64,000 nucleotides of DNA from the NCBI GenBank assembly GCA_003160635.1, contig PMLV01000164.1, positions 1-64,000 of the forward strand, read 5' to 3'. The notes beneath the pieces were generated by a model that was given only the letters and a program-made list of their open reading frames with translations, made no database searches and was not told where the DNA came from. The translations under genes were made by a program, and so were the position numbers. Below are positions 27,653-37,422 of this stretch, one piece after another (the first letter of the stretch is position 1; each line of letters opens with the position of its first letter). This stretch comes from Acidimicrobiaceae bacterium (GTDB lineage Bacteria > Actinomycetota > Acidimicrobiia > Acidimicrobiales > RAAP-2).

Positions 27653-28113
27653 CCACCGGGTCGGTCGTCATCCACCGGGACGAGCTCGTCCTGGCCTCGC
27701 TTCCGATCGACGGCTCGACGATCTTCACCGCTCACGGCAGCTGCACCATGAAGGTCGACGACGAGGGGATCCTCGACGCCACCCCCACCTACGACGTCGA
27801 CGAGGTCTCCTCCCCGTTCGTCGAGGGATCGCAGGTGACGAACGCCATCCGCGGCATGGTCGAGCAGACCATCAAGATCCAGGTCCGGGCCGAGAGCCAC
27901 CTCGAGCTCCAGGAGGGTATCGGCCTCCTCCTCGCTGCCGCTCAGCAGTCCTCCTTCATCGTCGACCTGATCCTCGACGGTGTCTTCTGGTCGTGGTCGT
28001 CCCGCCGCAAGGGCTACTCGATGAGCTTCAACCGCCAGACCGTGTTCACCCGGATCGCCGTCGTCCCCATCGTTTTCGACCGATACCCGACCGCCCTCAG
28101 TGGTCCCTACTGA
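27649..28113 (+). CDS. Tail protein (distal tail/baseplate region)
   Basis: Start overlaps tape measure stop; order after tape measure. Confidence 0.6.
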   Translation: MTTGSVVIHRDELVLASLPIDGSTIFTAHGSCTMKVDDEGILDATPTYDVDEVSSPFVEGSQVTNAIRGMVEQTIKIQVRAESHLELQEGIGLLLAAAQQSSFIVDLILDGVFWSWSSRRKGYSMSFNRQTVFTRIAVVPIVFDRYPTALSGPY

Positions 28114-28520
28114 TGGGACGCCTCTCGCCGTCGGTCGCGCATCCGGTAGTAGGTCTCCCGCCTGCAGGTTTTACACTTTTGGTAGGACCGACCGTCTTTC
28201 CATGCGACGCCGTCGAATCGATGCCCGTTCTTGCACTGGGAGTTGTATTTTCCGGCACGCCGTTCATTCTCAAAAGGCGTCACGGCCTCGAGATGGTCAG
28301 GTCTAACGCAGTCTCGGTTCCGGCAGAGGTGGTCGACCTCATATCCCTCAGGAATGGGCCCGACAAACATTTCGTGCGAAGCCCGATGGGCATAGTCGAC
28401 CCGTCGACGAAACCAGAACTCTCCATAACCGGCTCCGGTGTGAGCTCCGGTCCATTCCCAGCATGTGCTGGTGATTCGAATCTTTACGACGAATCGATCC
28501 AAAGTCGAACCGGGCGGCAT
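28107..28520 (-). CDS. HNH endonuclease, antisense to the surrounding operon
   Basis: CWEWTGAHTGAGYGEFWF...AHRASHEMFVGPIPEGYEVDHLCRNRDCVRPDHLEAVTPFENERR. Confidence 0.9.
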   Translation of the reverse strand: MPPGSTLDRFVVKIRITSTCWEWTGAHTGAGYGEFWFRRRVDYAHRASHEMFVGPIPEGYEVDHLCRNRDCVRPDHLEAVTPFENERRAGKYNSQCKNGHRFDGVAWKDGRSYQKCKTCRRETYYRMRDRRREASHQ

Positions 28521-28546
28521 CAGGCCCACTCTACAAAGGAGCTGTA

Positions 28547-28954
28547 ATGGGTTTCTTCTCCGACGCCACCGTCGATGCACTGCTCGATCTCATGTTCGGA
28601 TCGGGCCATGCGTCAGGGTTCCCCTCGAGCTACGACGTCGCCCTGTCGACGACGCAGCCGACCGACAACGGATCGAACGTCACCGAGCCTGCCGACACCT
28701 ATGTGCGCCAGGCCGTCACCAATAACACCACGAACTTCCCGGCTGCTTCGGCACGCCAGAAGTCGAATGGGACGGCCATCGCCTTCCCGCAGCCCATGGG
28801 GGCCTGGGGTGTCGTCGGGTACTTCGCCATCTACGACCACGGTACGTCGACGTTCCGGGGATGGGGTGCTCTCGGCGTAGCGCTCAACATCACCGGCTCC
28901 AGCCTGCCGCCCACCTTCGCTCCGGGTCAGCTCGTCATCACCGCTCCGGGCTGA
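28547..28954 (+). CDS. Tail/baseplate hypothetical protein
   Basis: ORF with ggagctgta upstream; operon position. Confidence 0.6.
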   Translation: MGFFSDATVDALLDLMFGSGHASGFPSSYDVALSTTQPTDNGSNVTEPADTYVRQAVTNNTTNFPAASARQKSNGTAIAFPQPMGAWGVVGYFAIYDHGTSTFRGWGALGVALNITGSSLPPTFAPGQLVITAPG

Positions 28955-28961
28955 CCGTCCG

Positions 28962-31900
28962 GTGGCATCTGTCCTCGTCGTCGGGGGAAACGACCGGTTC
29001 GTTATAGGTTCGATCATGCGGTCGCCCGACCTGGGCGCCACCTGGTCGGAGGTGACCGGGACGCCACTCGACGGCGGGGCCGTCAATCAGATCGGGTGCA
29101 ACCCGACCACCGAGACCCTCATCGCCGTCGGCAGCGGCTACAGCGGCGGCCCGGTCGCCATGCGTTCGACCGACGGGGCCGCGACGTGGGATCTCCTCAT
29201 CACGCCGGCGGACAACGGCTCGCTCAACTTCATCGTCTTCGACGGGGTCGGGACATGGCTGGGGGGGGGCGTCGACTCGAGCAACAACCCGATCCTCATC
29301 ACCTCCACCGACGACGGCAACACGTGGACAACGGCAGGGACGACTGGGCTGGACGGGAACTACACCGCGGCGACTGACGGCGCCGGGACATGGGTCGTCG
29401 CTGGGGTCTCGTCCATCTCGGCACTGTGCATGGCCACCTCCACAGATCTGGCCACATGGACGGCCACGCCGGCGGACCCAGCGCAGGGTGTCTACAGCTC
29501 CCTGTGGGATGCCGCGAACAGCCAGTGGCTCTTCGGGACCGCCAACAGCGCCGGGACGATCTGGACCACGCCCGACCTGACCACGTTCACAGTCCGCACG
29601 ACGCCATGGGACGCCCACGGGACGACAAACAGCCTGCACACGGACGGGTCGCGGCTTGTCGCCTGCAACGAGAACCCGAGCTTCGGAGGCGGCGGGGATA
29701 AGGACATAGCCGTCTCGACCAACGCCGGCGTCACCTGGAGTGACTCGGCCAATCCGTTCGACTCCCATACCGCCTTCGGAGTCCACGCCGTCTTTTTTGA
29801 CTCGGATGCCTCGGCGTGGTTCGCCGGGACGACCGTCCCCACCTCCGGGGATGATGTGCTCATCAAGTCGGCCGCCGCCGTCACGGGGACGTGGTCGACC
29901 GTCTCGACTCCCTTCGTCGGTGGCGGCATCCAGTGCTTCCAATCCTGTCCCGTGAGCACGACTCCTCTGGGTGGGAGCACCGACGTCGACCTCGTGATCT
30001 CGGGAGCTTTCTACGCCCTCACCGGCCACATCGAAATCGAGCTCGAGATGGGGGCCGAGAGCCGCACGCCGTCGTCGCTCTCGAGTTGGAACGCCGACAC
30101 GAGCCAGCAATTCCAGATCAACGTCATGCTTACCGGGACTCTCAGCGCGCCGCCCCATGTCGTGCCCCCTCCACCACCGACCTACGGCCCGGCGGCCGAC
30201 ATAGTCGTCAACCTCACCCGTGTCAGCGCCATTTACCCTCCACCGTCTCTCGATGCCCTCTCCCGGCCCGTCGGTTGGGGACCCACCTCAACGATTACCG
30301 AGGACTGGGGTCGATACCAGATCGTCTTCAACGGCGTCGACGTCACGTTCTTCCGAGGGAAGGCAACGGTGATGGGGACGATGACGTGGAACGAGCCCTT
30401 CGCCGACGACACCGTCGACTTTCTGTTCGGCCAGATCACCCCTTGGGACGTCCCCGGTACCGGTGATCTCTGGTGGCTCGTGAATGGCGTCCCCATCGAG
30501 GTGTTCCACGTGTTGCCCGATGGCACGGTGGACTATGCCAACCCGATGTTCGAAGGTCGCTACATGACCGAGGAGGACACGTCCAAGGATCGCTCGCACA
30601 CCAGCGGCTCGGGAGGTGCCCAAGGGACCGAGGACTCCAACTACTACCTGACGGCGCACTGCCTGGGGGCCATCTACGCGTGCGACGTTCAAATCCGCAC
30701 TCCCATGTTCGTCCTCTCGGTGGTGCCGGACCCCACAAACCCCGGCAGCCTGAAGGCGGGACCCGATGACATCGGACAGCGCATCGCCGGCGAGCTGAAC
30801 GAGAGGGCTCTACAACGGCTGACCCAGCTCGCCATCTGCCAGCCCGTGAATACGGGGGTCTTTGTCAGCGACCTCGGCTCAGGCACGCAGCTCATCAACG
30901 GCTACATCCAGGACCAGTTGGCACAGGGAGCCGTTGCCCCGGTCCCCACCCCGGGCTTCAACGTGGTGGGCATCGCCGTCCGCCCGGACGATGGGGGATA
31001 CCTGTTGGCCGCGTCGGACTCCTCCGTGCTCACCTTCGGCAAGCGCACGTTCTTCGGCGGCAGTGAGCTCGGGTTCCCGCTCGTCGCTGCCTTCTCAGGC
31101 ATCGCCTTCACCCCGAGCGGCCTGGGCTACACCATCTGCGCTGAGGACGGCGGAATCTTCAACTTCGGCGACTCGCCGTTCTACGGGTCAGGGTCGGGAA
31201 TCGTCAGCAGCACAGTCGTCGACATCGCCGTCCGCCCGCAGGGAGACGGCTACTGGATCGTGGACGATGCGGGTCACGTCTACAGCTTCGGGCCCGGCGC
31301 CGTCTACCACGGCAACGCCACGCCCTCGAGCGATGTGGTGGGTATCGCGGCGACCCCGACTGGCGGCGGCTACTGGATCGTCGACTCCACCGGGCACGTG
31401 TTCGCCATGGGTGACGCCGTCTATCACGGCGGCGCGTCGGCTTCTGACATCGTCTCCATCTGCAGCGCCGGCATCGACGTGAACGCGTATTACATCGCCG
31501 GAGCGGACGGAGGCGTGTTCTCGCTGGGGGGAGCCACCTTCCACGGCAACGTCGTCGGCGCCGGCCTCGCCGCTCCCATCGTGGATATGAAGGCCACGGC
31601 GGGTGGCCTCGGCTACTTCCTGGCTGGGGAGGACGGCGGCGTCTTCGCACTCGGTGACGCCGTGTTCCAAGGCTCCGTGCCGGGAGCCGACGGTGAATGG
31701 GAAGCCTGGACGCTGATGAAGAATCCCGGTCGCGTGCCCGTCATCAGACCCAAGAATCGCTGGACCCAGCACGCCACCATCCGGGCCGGGCAGCCTGGGG
31801 TCATCCTGAGCACCCTGATGCTCGATCCCACGACCTCGCGCAACGTCATCTACGGCGAGGGGACCGACACCAATAACCACGCCTGGCGAAATTCCAAATA

Positions 31901-33155
31901 CCCGAACCTCCGACCCACGGCACCGCCCGTCTTTTCGGTCACGCTGACCCTGGGTCTCGTCAACCCGCAGGTCGGGGTCTGGCAGAGCGCCATGCACGAT
32001 GCCGGCTGGGCCATCAGTACCAACAACGGGAACCTATTCGACGGTAGCTGCCAGGTTGTCTGCCGCAACTTCCAGATAACAAACGGCCTCCTCGTCACGG
32101 GCACCGTCAATGCCCAGACATGGGCGGCCACCTTCCTGACCGGCCTCAACTCGGGCGACCTGACCGGTGCATACATCGCGCCGCTGGCCGAGGACCCCCG
32201 AGTCGACCCGTGGCTTTACGACGCCTACGGCGCTCGGATCGGGCCCAACCCGCTCTTCGACCCCACCATCATTCGCACCGAGGGGTGGGAGACGTTCGGT
32301 ACGGGGGTCGACCGCGACACCGCCATTATCAGTGCCAAGGCCGAGCTCATGCGTGACTACCCGCCCGCCTACCTCGGACAGATCACGCTCACGGCCGACC
32401 CGAACGAGATGTCGCGCTACGACCTCAGGGCGGGGATGAACCTCATGCTCGAGGGTTTCCGGGGGCGTGACGTCTTCCTCCATATCGCCCAGTCCCAGAT
32501 CCAGTGGAACGTTGCCGGCCGCCCGGTCATGCTCACCGTCGACGAGCATGCCCAGGACCTCATCACCCTTGCCGCCAAGCGCACGGCTGACCGTTCCACC
32601 ACCGACCCCGTCCGACGCGTGCGCCACAACCGGCGGGCTTCAAGGATCATCCCAGACAAGGTGGCATCCTGGGACTTCGAAGCGGGCGGCGGGATCATCC
32701 CGTTGTTCGTCATCTCTCCCGGGCTGTGGTTCGTGGTCCGGATCCCTGCGGCCACGGCGGGGACGGTGGTCGAGATCGACGTGGCCACGTTGCCGGCGAA
32801 CATCTACTCGCTGGGGATCTTCTCGCAGCCGGTTACGCCGGCGGCCCTCAGTGCCGTGCTCCCGAACCCGCTCATGGACCCGGGCGACGGGACCTCGGCG
32901 TGGGACAACAACCCGGCCGTCGACGCCCTGGGCCTCGTCATCGGCTGGGGGCAGGCCGGGGATGCGGCCGGCTACTCGCCGTATCAGCAGAGCGATTCGC
33001 CCGGTGGCTCGGCGGCGCCGGTGACCGGACGCCTGACCGATCAGGGATCCTGGCAGTTTCAGTCGCTCGTCCCTCCGTGGCTCTGGGTAGCCATGTGGTC
33101 GCCCTTCTCGAGCTTCGTTGCCGGGCGCGTCTTCCCGGCGCCGATCGACCAATGA
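28962..33155 (+). CDS. Large tail protein with Asp-box-like N-terminus and internal GYWIV-type beta-propeller repeats
   Basis: 1397 aa; SPDLGATWSEV, STDDGNTWTTAG; six GYxxxxxxGxVxxFGxAxxxG units at about 30,955-31,690. Confidence 0.8.
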   Translation: MASVLVVGGNDRFVIGSIMRSPDLGATWSEVTGTPLDGGAVNQIGCNPTTETLIAVGSGYSGGPVAMRSTDGAATWDLLITPADNGSLNFIVFDGVGTWLGGGVDSSNNPILITSTDDGNTWTTAGTTGLDGNYTAATDGAGTWVVAGVSSISALCMATSTDLATWTATPADPAQGVYSSLWDAANSQWLFGTANSAGTIWTTPDLTTFTVRTTPWDAHGTTNSLHTDGSRLVACNENPSFGGGGDKDIAVSTNAGVTWSDSANPFDSHTAFGVHAVFFDSDASAWFAGTTVPTSGDDVLIKSAAAVTGTWSTVSTPFVGGGIQCFQSCPVSTTPLGGSTDVDLVISGAFYALTGHIEIELEMGAESRTPSSLSSWNADTSQQFQINVMLTGTLSAPPHVVPPPPPTYGPAADIVVNLTRVSAIYPPPSLDALSRPVGWGPTSTITEDWGRYQIVFNGVDVTFFRGKATVMGTMTWNEPFADDTVDFLFGQITPWDVPGTGDLWWLVNGVPIEVFHVLPDGTVDYANPMFEGRYMTEEDTSKDRSHTSGSGGAQGTEDSNYYLTAHCLGAIYACDVQIRTPMFVLSVVPDPTNPGSLKAGPDDIGQRIAGELNERALQRLTQLAICQPVNTGVFVSDLGSGTQLINGYIQDQLAQGAVAPVPTPGFNVVGIAVRPDDGGYLLAASDSSVLTFGKRTFFGGSELGFPLVAAFSGIAFTPSGLGYTICAEDGGIFNFGDSPFYGSGSGIVSSTVVDIAVRPQGDGYWIVDDAGHVYSFGPGAVYHGNATPSSDVVGIAATPTGGGYWIVDSTGHVFAMGDAVYHGGASASDIVSICSAGIDVNAYYIAGADGGVFSLGGATFHGNVVGAGLAAPIVDMKATAGGLGYFLAGEDGGVFALGDAVFQGSVPGADGEWEAWTLMKNPGRVPVIRPKNRWTQHATIRAGQPGVILSTLMLDPTTSRNVIYGEGTDTNNHAWRNSKYPNLRPTAPPVFSVTLTLGLVNPQVGVWQSAMHDAGWAISTNNGNLFDGSCQVVCRNFQITNGLLVTGTVNAQTWAATFLTGLNSGDLTGAYIAPLAEDPRVDPWLYDAYGARIGPNPLFDPTIIRTEGWETFGTGVDRDTAIISAKAELMRDYPPAYLGQITLTADPNEMSRYDLRAGMNLMLEGFRGRDVFLHIAQSQIQWNVAGRPVMLTVDEHAQDLITLAAKRTADRSTTDPVRRVRHNRRASRIIPDKVASWDFEAGGGIIPLFVISPGLWFVVRIPAATAGTVVEIDVATLPANIYSLGIFSQPVTPAALSAVLPNPLMDPGDGTSAWDNNPAVDALGLVIGWGQAGDAAGYSPYQQSDSPGGSAAPVTGRLTDQGSWQFQSLVPPWLWVAMWSPFSSFVAGRVFPAPIDQ

Positions 33156-34444
33156 GCAAGAACACCTGGTGCGCAGCTGGAGGCACGCCGCAGTACTCGA
33201 CCGACCTCGGGCTCACATGGCATATGGCCGCCCGCAACCCCATCGGGAGAGGATCTCCCCACGGCGAGTTCATACCGGACTGTGCCTATGGCGAGGGACA
33301 GTTCATCATGGTGGGGACGAGCAACGACTTCGGGGGCTTCTTGGGCAACCGGACCATGATGGGATCTAGTGACGCCAGTCACTACGAGATCATTCACAAC
33401 CCCGCCGATGGCGGATTCCTGAACCACATTGCATTCGGTGGGGGTCGCTGGGTGGCAGGACAGGGACAGGCGGCCCCGCCGCTGTTCATCACAGCCCCGG
33501 CTGACGGGCGGGGATGGACCGTCCCAGACGTGTCTGCTCTCGTCGCCATGAACGGCGGCTCGACCCACCTGTTTCCATTGGCACTCGAATATCTCAATGG
33601 CCAGTTCGTGGCCTCGGTGACGAACGGGGGCAGTCAATGGCTGGGGACCTCGCCCGACGGCGAGCACTGGACCTGGCACGCCATGAGCTCGACGGGCATG
33701 GGCTCCTTCGGCCCCAGTGACATAGGTGGCCACCAGATCACCTACATGGGTGGCAGATACGTCTTTTGCCTGGCCCTCGGACCCGCGTATACCCCGGCCG
33801 GAACCTCGCCTCCCACACTGTCGGGAATCGCCTGGGCGACGTCACTCCTCGGCCCATGGACCATCACCAACGGATTTATCCACCCACTGGGCAATGAGGT
33901 CCTGGCGCCGGGGCCATTCGGGCTCCTCCAGGCCACAGCGAGCAGCATCGCCAACAATGGGTCGGTCATCGTGGCGGGCGGCACCGACTACGAAGCGGTG
34001 ATGGGCATCGCCCCCGGGATCAACATCTCGACCGACGGTGGTGCTACCTGGTCCATTGCGACGACCGCCCCCAACTCCATCACATTCGGACCCGCCGAGA
34101 CACTGACATGGGACCCGATTGCCGGCCTCTTTGTGCTCATCACCAGCGGCGACCATGTGTTCACTTCTCCCGACGGTGAGACCTGGACGCACATCGCCAC
34201 CGGGGTCTTCGGAACAGGATTTTGCACGGGCCTCGGGACCCCGCCGCGCGCAGGGACTCCACTGCGCCAGCGCCAGCGCAACGACGGCCTGACGGGAGGC
34301 CCGACTCGAGTCAACGCCGGGCAGAACCGACCCACCAGCCAGCAGCGATCGCTCCGGGTGGGCGGCGGCGTTCCGAACACCTACGCCATGTCGCCCCAGC
34401 GGTGTGTTCATCGTCGTCGAAGCAAGCTCTGGGTACCGACCTGA
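33152..34444 (+). CDS. Tail protein with Asp-box/sialidase-like propeller repeats
   Basis: STDLGLTWHMA, SPDGEHWTWHA, STDGGATWSIA, SPDGETWTHIA. Confidence 0.7.
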   Translation: MSKNTWCAAGGTPQYSTDLGLTWHMAARNPIGRGSPHGEFIPDCAYGEGQFIMVGTSNDFGGFLGNRTMMGSSDASHYEIIHNPADGGFLNHIAFGGGRWVAGQGQAAPPLFITAPADGRGWTVPDVSALVAMNGGSTHLFPLALEYLNGQFVASVTNGGSQWLGTSPDGEHWTWHAMSSTGMGSFGPSDIGGHQITYMGGRYVFCLALGPAYTPAGTSPPTLSGIAWATSLLGPWTITNGFIHPLGNEVLAPGPFGLLQATASSIANNGSVIVAGGTDYEAVMGIAPGINISTDGGATWSIATTAPNSITFGPAETLTWDPIAGLFVLITSGDHVFTSPDGETWTHIATGVFGTGFCTGLGTPPRAGTPLRQRQRNDGLTGGPTRVNAGQNRPTSQQRSLRVGGGVPNTYAMSPQRCVHRRRSKLWVPT

Positions 34445-34447
34445 GGC

Positions 34448-34473
34448 GCTAGCCCGACCCGACAATCCTGGCC
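34448..34473 (+). promoter_or_regulatory. GCTAGC-N7-GACAAT-N7-GTG leaderless-promoter-like element
   Basis: Shared bipartite motif, exact 20-nt gap. Confidence 0.6.
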
Positions 34474-34794
34474 GTGGCCATCGCCCCCGAGCAGTTCCAG
34501 GACCTGAAGGTCGTCCAGGGCCTTTCCTCCACGGTCTCGCTGAAGCTGCCGGCGGATCCGACGGACTGGAAGATCAGCCTCGAGGTGCGCGACCGCCCGG
34601 GCGGTCTCGTCTACGCCGACCTCTCGTTGGAGAACGGCCTCGAGCTCGACGTCGCCAAGCGGGTGCTGAAGGCCATGTTCACCTCCGACCAGACGGCCCG
34701 ATTCGCCCGGGTCTCGGTGTGGACCCTCCTCGTCACCGCACCCGACGCCGCACCCGAGCGCCTCTTCTACGGCCATGTCTACGTGCGGTCGTAG
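34474..34794 (+). CDS. Hypothetical tail-region protein
   Basis: ORF downstream of promoter-like motif. Confidence 0.6.
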   Translation: MAIAPEQFQDLKVVQGLSSTVSLKLPADPTDWKISLEVRDRPGGLVYADLSLENGLELDVAKRVLKAMFTSDQTARFARVSVWTLLVTAPDAAPERLFYGHVYVRS

Positions 34795-34802
34795 GGCGGC
34801 TC

Positions 34803-34828
34803 GCTAGCACCCTCACATGCTCTTGCCC
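34803..34828 (+). promoter_or_regulatory. GCTAGC-N7-CATGCT element (predicted 29-nt 5' UTR)
   Basis: Shared bipartite motif; aaggaggg Shine-Dalgarno before GTG 34858. Confidence 0.5.
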
Positions 34829-34857
34829 GAGATCGACAGACCGTCAAGGAGGGTTTC

Positions 34858-35289
34858 GTGACCGTCACGTTGAGCGGCACCTATACGCATGACAACGGCC
34901 AGAGCCCAGCGTCCGGGACGGTCGTTATCACGCCTTTCGGCGAGAGCCCGACCACCTACACCCTGGACGAGACCGGGGCCTTCTCGACCACGATGGACCA
35001 GACCAAGGCCCATGTCGTCGAGACGATCAACGGGGTGGTCCTGGCCTCAGACATCAATGCCGTGGCCGGGCAGACGGTGAGCCTGTCGAAGAACGTCGGG
35101 GGGGCGTCGGGCAATACAAACCCGATCAAGATCGGCGGTGTCACCCTCACCACCGGCACCGGTGTCCCGGCCATCGCCGGCGTCCTGGGTGACCGGTTCT
35201 GGCGCACCGACGGCGCAGCTGGGACCTCGGACTACGTCTGCACCACCGCTGGTGTCGCCGGATCCGCCGTCTGGACGGCGATCACCTGA
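34858..35289 (+). CDS. Hypothetical tail protein
   Basis: ORF with good ribosome-binding site. Confidence 0.6.
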   Translation: MTVTLSGTYTHDNGQSPASGTVVITPFGESPTTYTLDETGAFSTTMDQTKAHVVETINGVVLASDINAVAGQTVSLSKNVGGASGNTNPIKIGGVTLTTGTGVPAIAGVLGDRFWRTDGAAGTSDYVCTTAGVAGSAVWTAIT

Positions 35290-35663
35290 TGGGCGTCCCC
35301 ACCCCAACGCCCGGCTTCGAGACTGGCGTTCCCCCCGGCGGCACGACCAGCCAGGTGCTCAAGAAGAACTCGGGCGCCGACGGCGACACCGGCTGGGGGA
35401 CACCCGTCAGTGGCCTGACCGTCCCGCAGTCCCACGAGGGTGCCACCGGCGCTCCGGCCGCGGCCGTGTCGGACTCGGTGGTCACGACCGCCTCCACGAG
35501 CACCACACCGTTCGGCTATTCGCAGGCGCAGGCGGACGACATCGTCGCGGAGCTCAATGCGGCAACGGCCGACATCGCCACTCTGGTGACGGAGCTCGGC
35601 ACTCTCACCACGGCGCACAACGCCCTGCTGACGGCGCTCCACACCGCCGGCATCCTGAGCTAA
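35289..35663 (+). CDS. Tail fibre-type protein
   Basis: PPGGTTSQVLKKNSGADGDTGWGT fibre motif, C-term heptad-like helix. Confidence 0.65.
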   Translation: MGVPTPTPGFETGVPPGGTTSQVLKKNSGADGDTGWGTPVSGLTVPQSHEGATGAPAAAVSDSVVTTASTSTTPFGYSQAQADDIVAELNAATADIATLVTELGTLTTAHNALLTALHTAGILS

Positions 35664-35677
35664 GAGGGAGCGAACAG

Positions 35678-36784
35678 ATGCTTCTCGAGATCGGCAACCC
35701 GGCTCCCGCCATCCGGGTGGGCGGCAGTCTCGTCGCCATCCACGACGGCGCCCCGGCCGTGACGTACGTCACGATCCCGGAGGCCGACGAGGACGGACTC
35801 GGCGGGTACACGCTCGAGCCCGGTCTGGACGTGAACGAGCTCGCCCGCCACATCCTGACGGCGCCGGACGGCATCACGCACCTGCCTGATCACGAGGCCA
35901 TCCTGGTCGTCGCCCACCAGCTTGGGCTCTGGGGTCACCACTCGCTCGGCCGTCCGTCGTGGATCGAGGCATCGGCCCCCGACCAGACGCGTCAGGCCGA
36001 GATGGAACGGCTCGTCTCGGAGTTCTTCGGCTGTCCGATCGGTGCGCCGGCCAATCTCGAGGACACCCACTGGACACGGTCCGGAATGCCCGGTGCACAC
36101 CCGGACCTCGGCGGCGGGATCACGGCCCTCCTCACGAACATCGGTCGTGACTTCTTCTCCATCAACATGGGAGGCGCACCTGCTTTCCTTGGAGCGACGG
36201 GAACCGCGACCGCAACCACGTCGACATCGCTCACCGGTGGCACTGAGACTGGTGTCTCGCACGCCTCGAACGACTGCGTCGGGCAGGTCGTCATCGCTTG
36301 GGCGTCCGGCGCGTACGGCCTGGTCACTGGAAACACCTCAGGTACGACTCCCGTCTACACGGTCGACCGCTGGTATGTGCCGGCGACCCCCGGGGGCTCC
36401 GCTGCCTCCACACCCTCGAGCACGACCGGCTACACCGTCATTGGTGGCGGCCTACCCGGCATCTTCATGGGCCTCACGGCCACGGCCACTTCGCCGACGG
36501 GGACTGACACAACCTTGGCCGGTGAGATCACGACTGCCGGCGGCGGCCTGATCCGCAAGATCTGCCCCATGGCGCACACCGCCGGAGCGCAGACCTACAC
36601 GGCTACGCCGGTATTCACGGCGAATGGCACGGACTCGCTGCCGGTGACCGTCGCCAAGATGGGACTGTCGGCGTCGCTGCTCTCCGGGACGAAGAACTTC
36701 TTCCAGACGTTGCTCTCCGCCACGGCGACTTTGTCGGCTTCTGGGGACCAACTGACAACGACCGAAACGGTGACCACGAGCTAG
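35678..36784 (+). CDS. Tail protein
   Basis: ORF with ggagcga RBS; Thr/Ala/Gly-rich C-term. Confidence 0.6.
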   Translation: MLLEIGNPAPAIRVGGSLVAIHDGAPAVTYVTIPEADEDGLGGYTLEPGLDVNELARHILTAPDGITHLPDHEAILVVAHQLGLWGHHSLGRPSWIEASAPDQTRQAEMERLVSEFFGCPIGAPANLEDTHWTRSGMPGAHPDLGGGITALLTNIGRDFFSINMGGAPAFLGATGTATATTSTSLTGGTETGVSHASNDCVGQVVIAWASGAYGLVTGNTSGTTPVYTVDRWYVPATPGGSAASTPSSTTGYTVIGGGLPGIFMGLTATATSPTGTDTTLAGEITTAGGGLIRKICPMAHTAGAQTYTATPVFTANGTDSLPVTVAKMGLSASLLSGTKNFFQTLLSATATLSASGDQLTTTETVTTS

Positions 36785-36797
36785 GGGTGAATCGCCG

Positions 36798-37421
36798 ATG
36801 AAGGTCCTGCGACCCGAACCGGTCGAAGATCCGCACGCGTACTGGAAACTGATTGCCGACGCCTGGGCTGTTGGCGAGCCCTTCGTCATCATCGAGGCAG
36901 ATGTCACCGAAGCGTCCGGCACCATCGAACGCTTCAAGAGCTGCCCGGGTCCCTGGTGTTTCAACAGCTATCCGGTGCCGAAGAATGCCCACGTCTATGA
37001 GCCGGTCGACGCCGCCTGCCGGCATGAGTCCTTCGGCACCCCCGCCGACCAGGTAATGCCCGAGCTCGGCACCGGAGAAGACAACGGGGTCATCGAGGCC
37101 TCGGTCATCTGCCGACGGCTCGAGCACGACCACCCGAGTGCGGGACCCCGGGCACTCGATCACCCATTCGAGGCCGTCGATCCCTCGTGCTTCCACTGCG
37201 GCAAACCCGAGCACGCTCCTGTGATCGCGGTCCAGATCGCCGATCTTGGCGGCGCGGCCCTGGGCTGTAGCCGGTTCCGTCCGGCCGATCTCCCGGCCAT
37301 CTTCGAGCACGAGATGCTCTCAGGCCCGACGCACTGGGCCAATCTCGACGTGCACATCACCACCGTTCTCCGGGAAGCCGGGGTTCACCCGCACCGGCAC
37401 ATGCCGAACGCGGAGCACTGA
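36798..37421 (+). CDS. Hypothetical protein with Cys/His pairs
   Basis: CPGPWCF, CFHCG; short glycosyltransferase-like N-term not certain. Confidence 0.5.
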   Translation: MKVLRPEPVEDPHAYWKLIADAWAVGEPFVIIEADVTEASGTIERFKSCPGPWCFNSYPVPKNAHVYEPVDAACRHESFGTPADQVMPELGTGEDNGVIEASVICRRLEHDHPSAGPRALDHPFEAVDPSCFHCGKPEHAPVIAVQIADLGGAALGCSRFRPADLPAIFEHEMLSGPTHWANLDVHITTVLREAGVHPHRHMPNAEH

Positions 37422-37422
37422 G

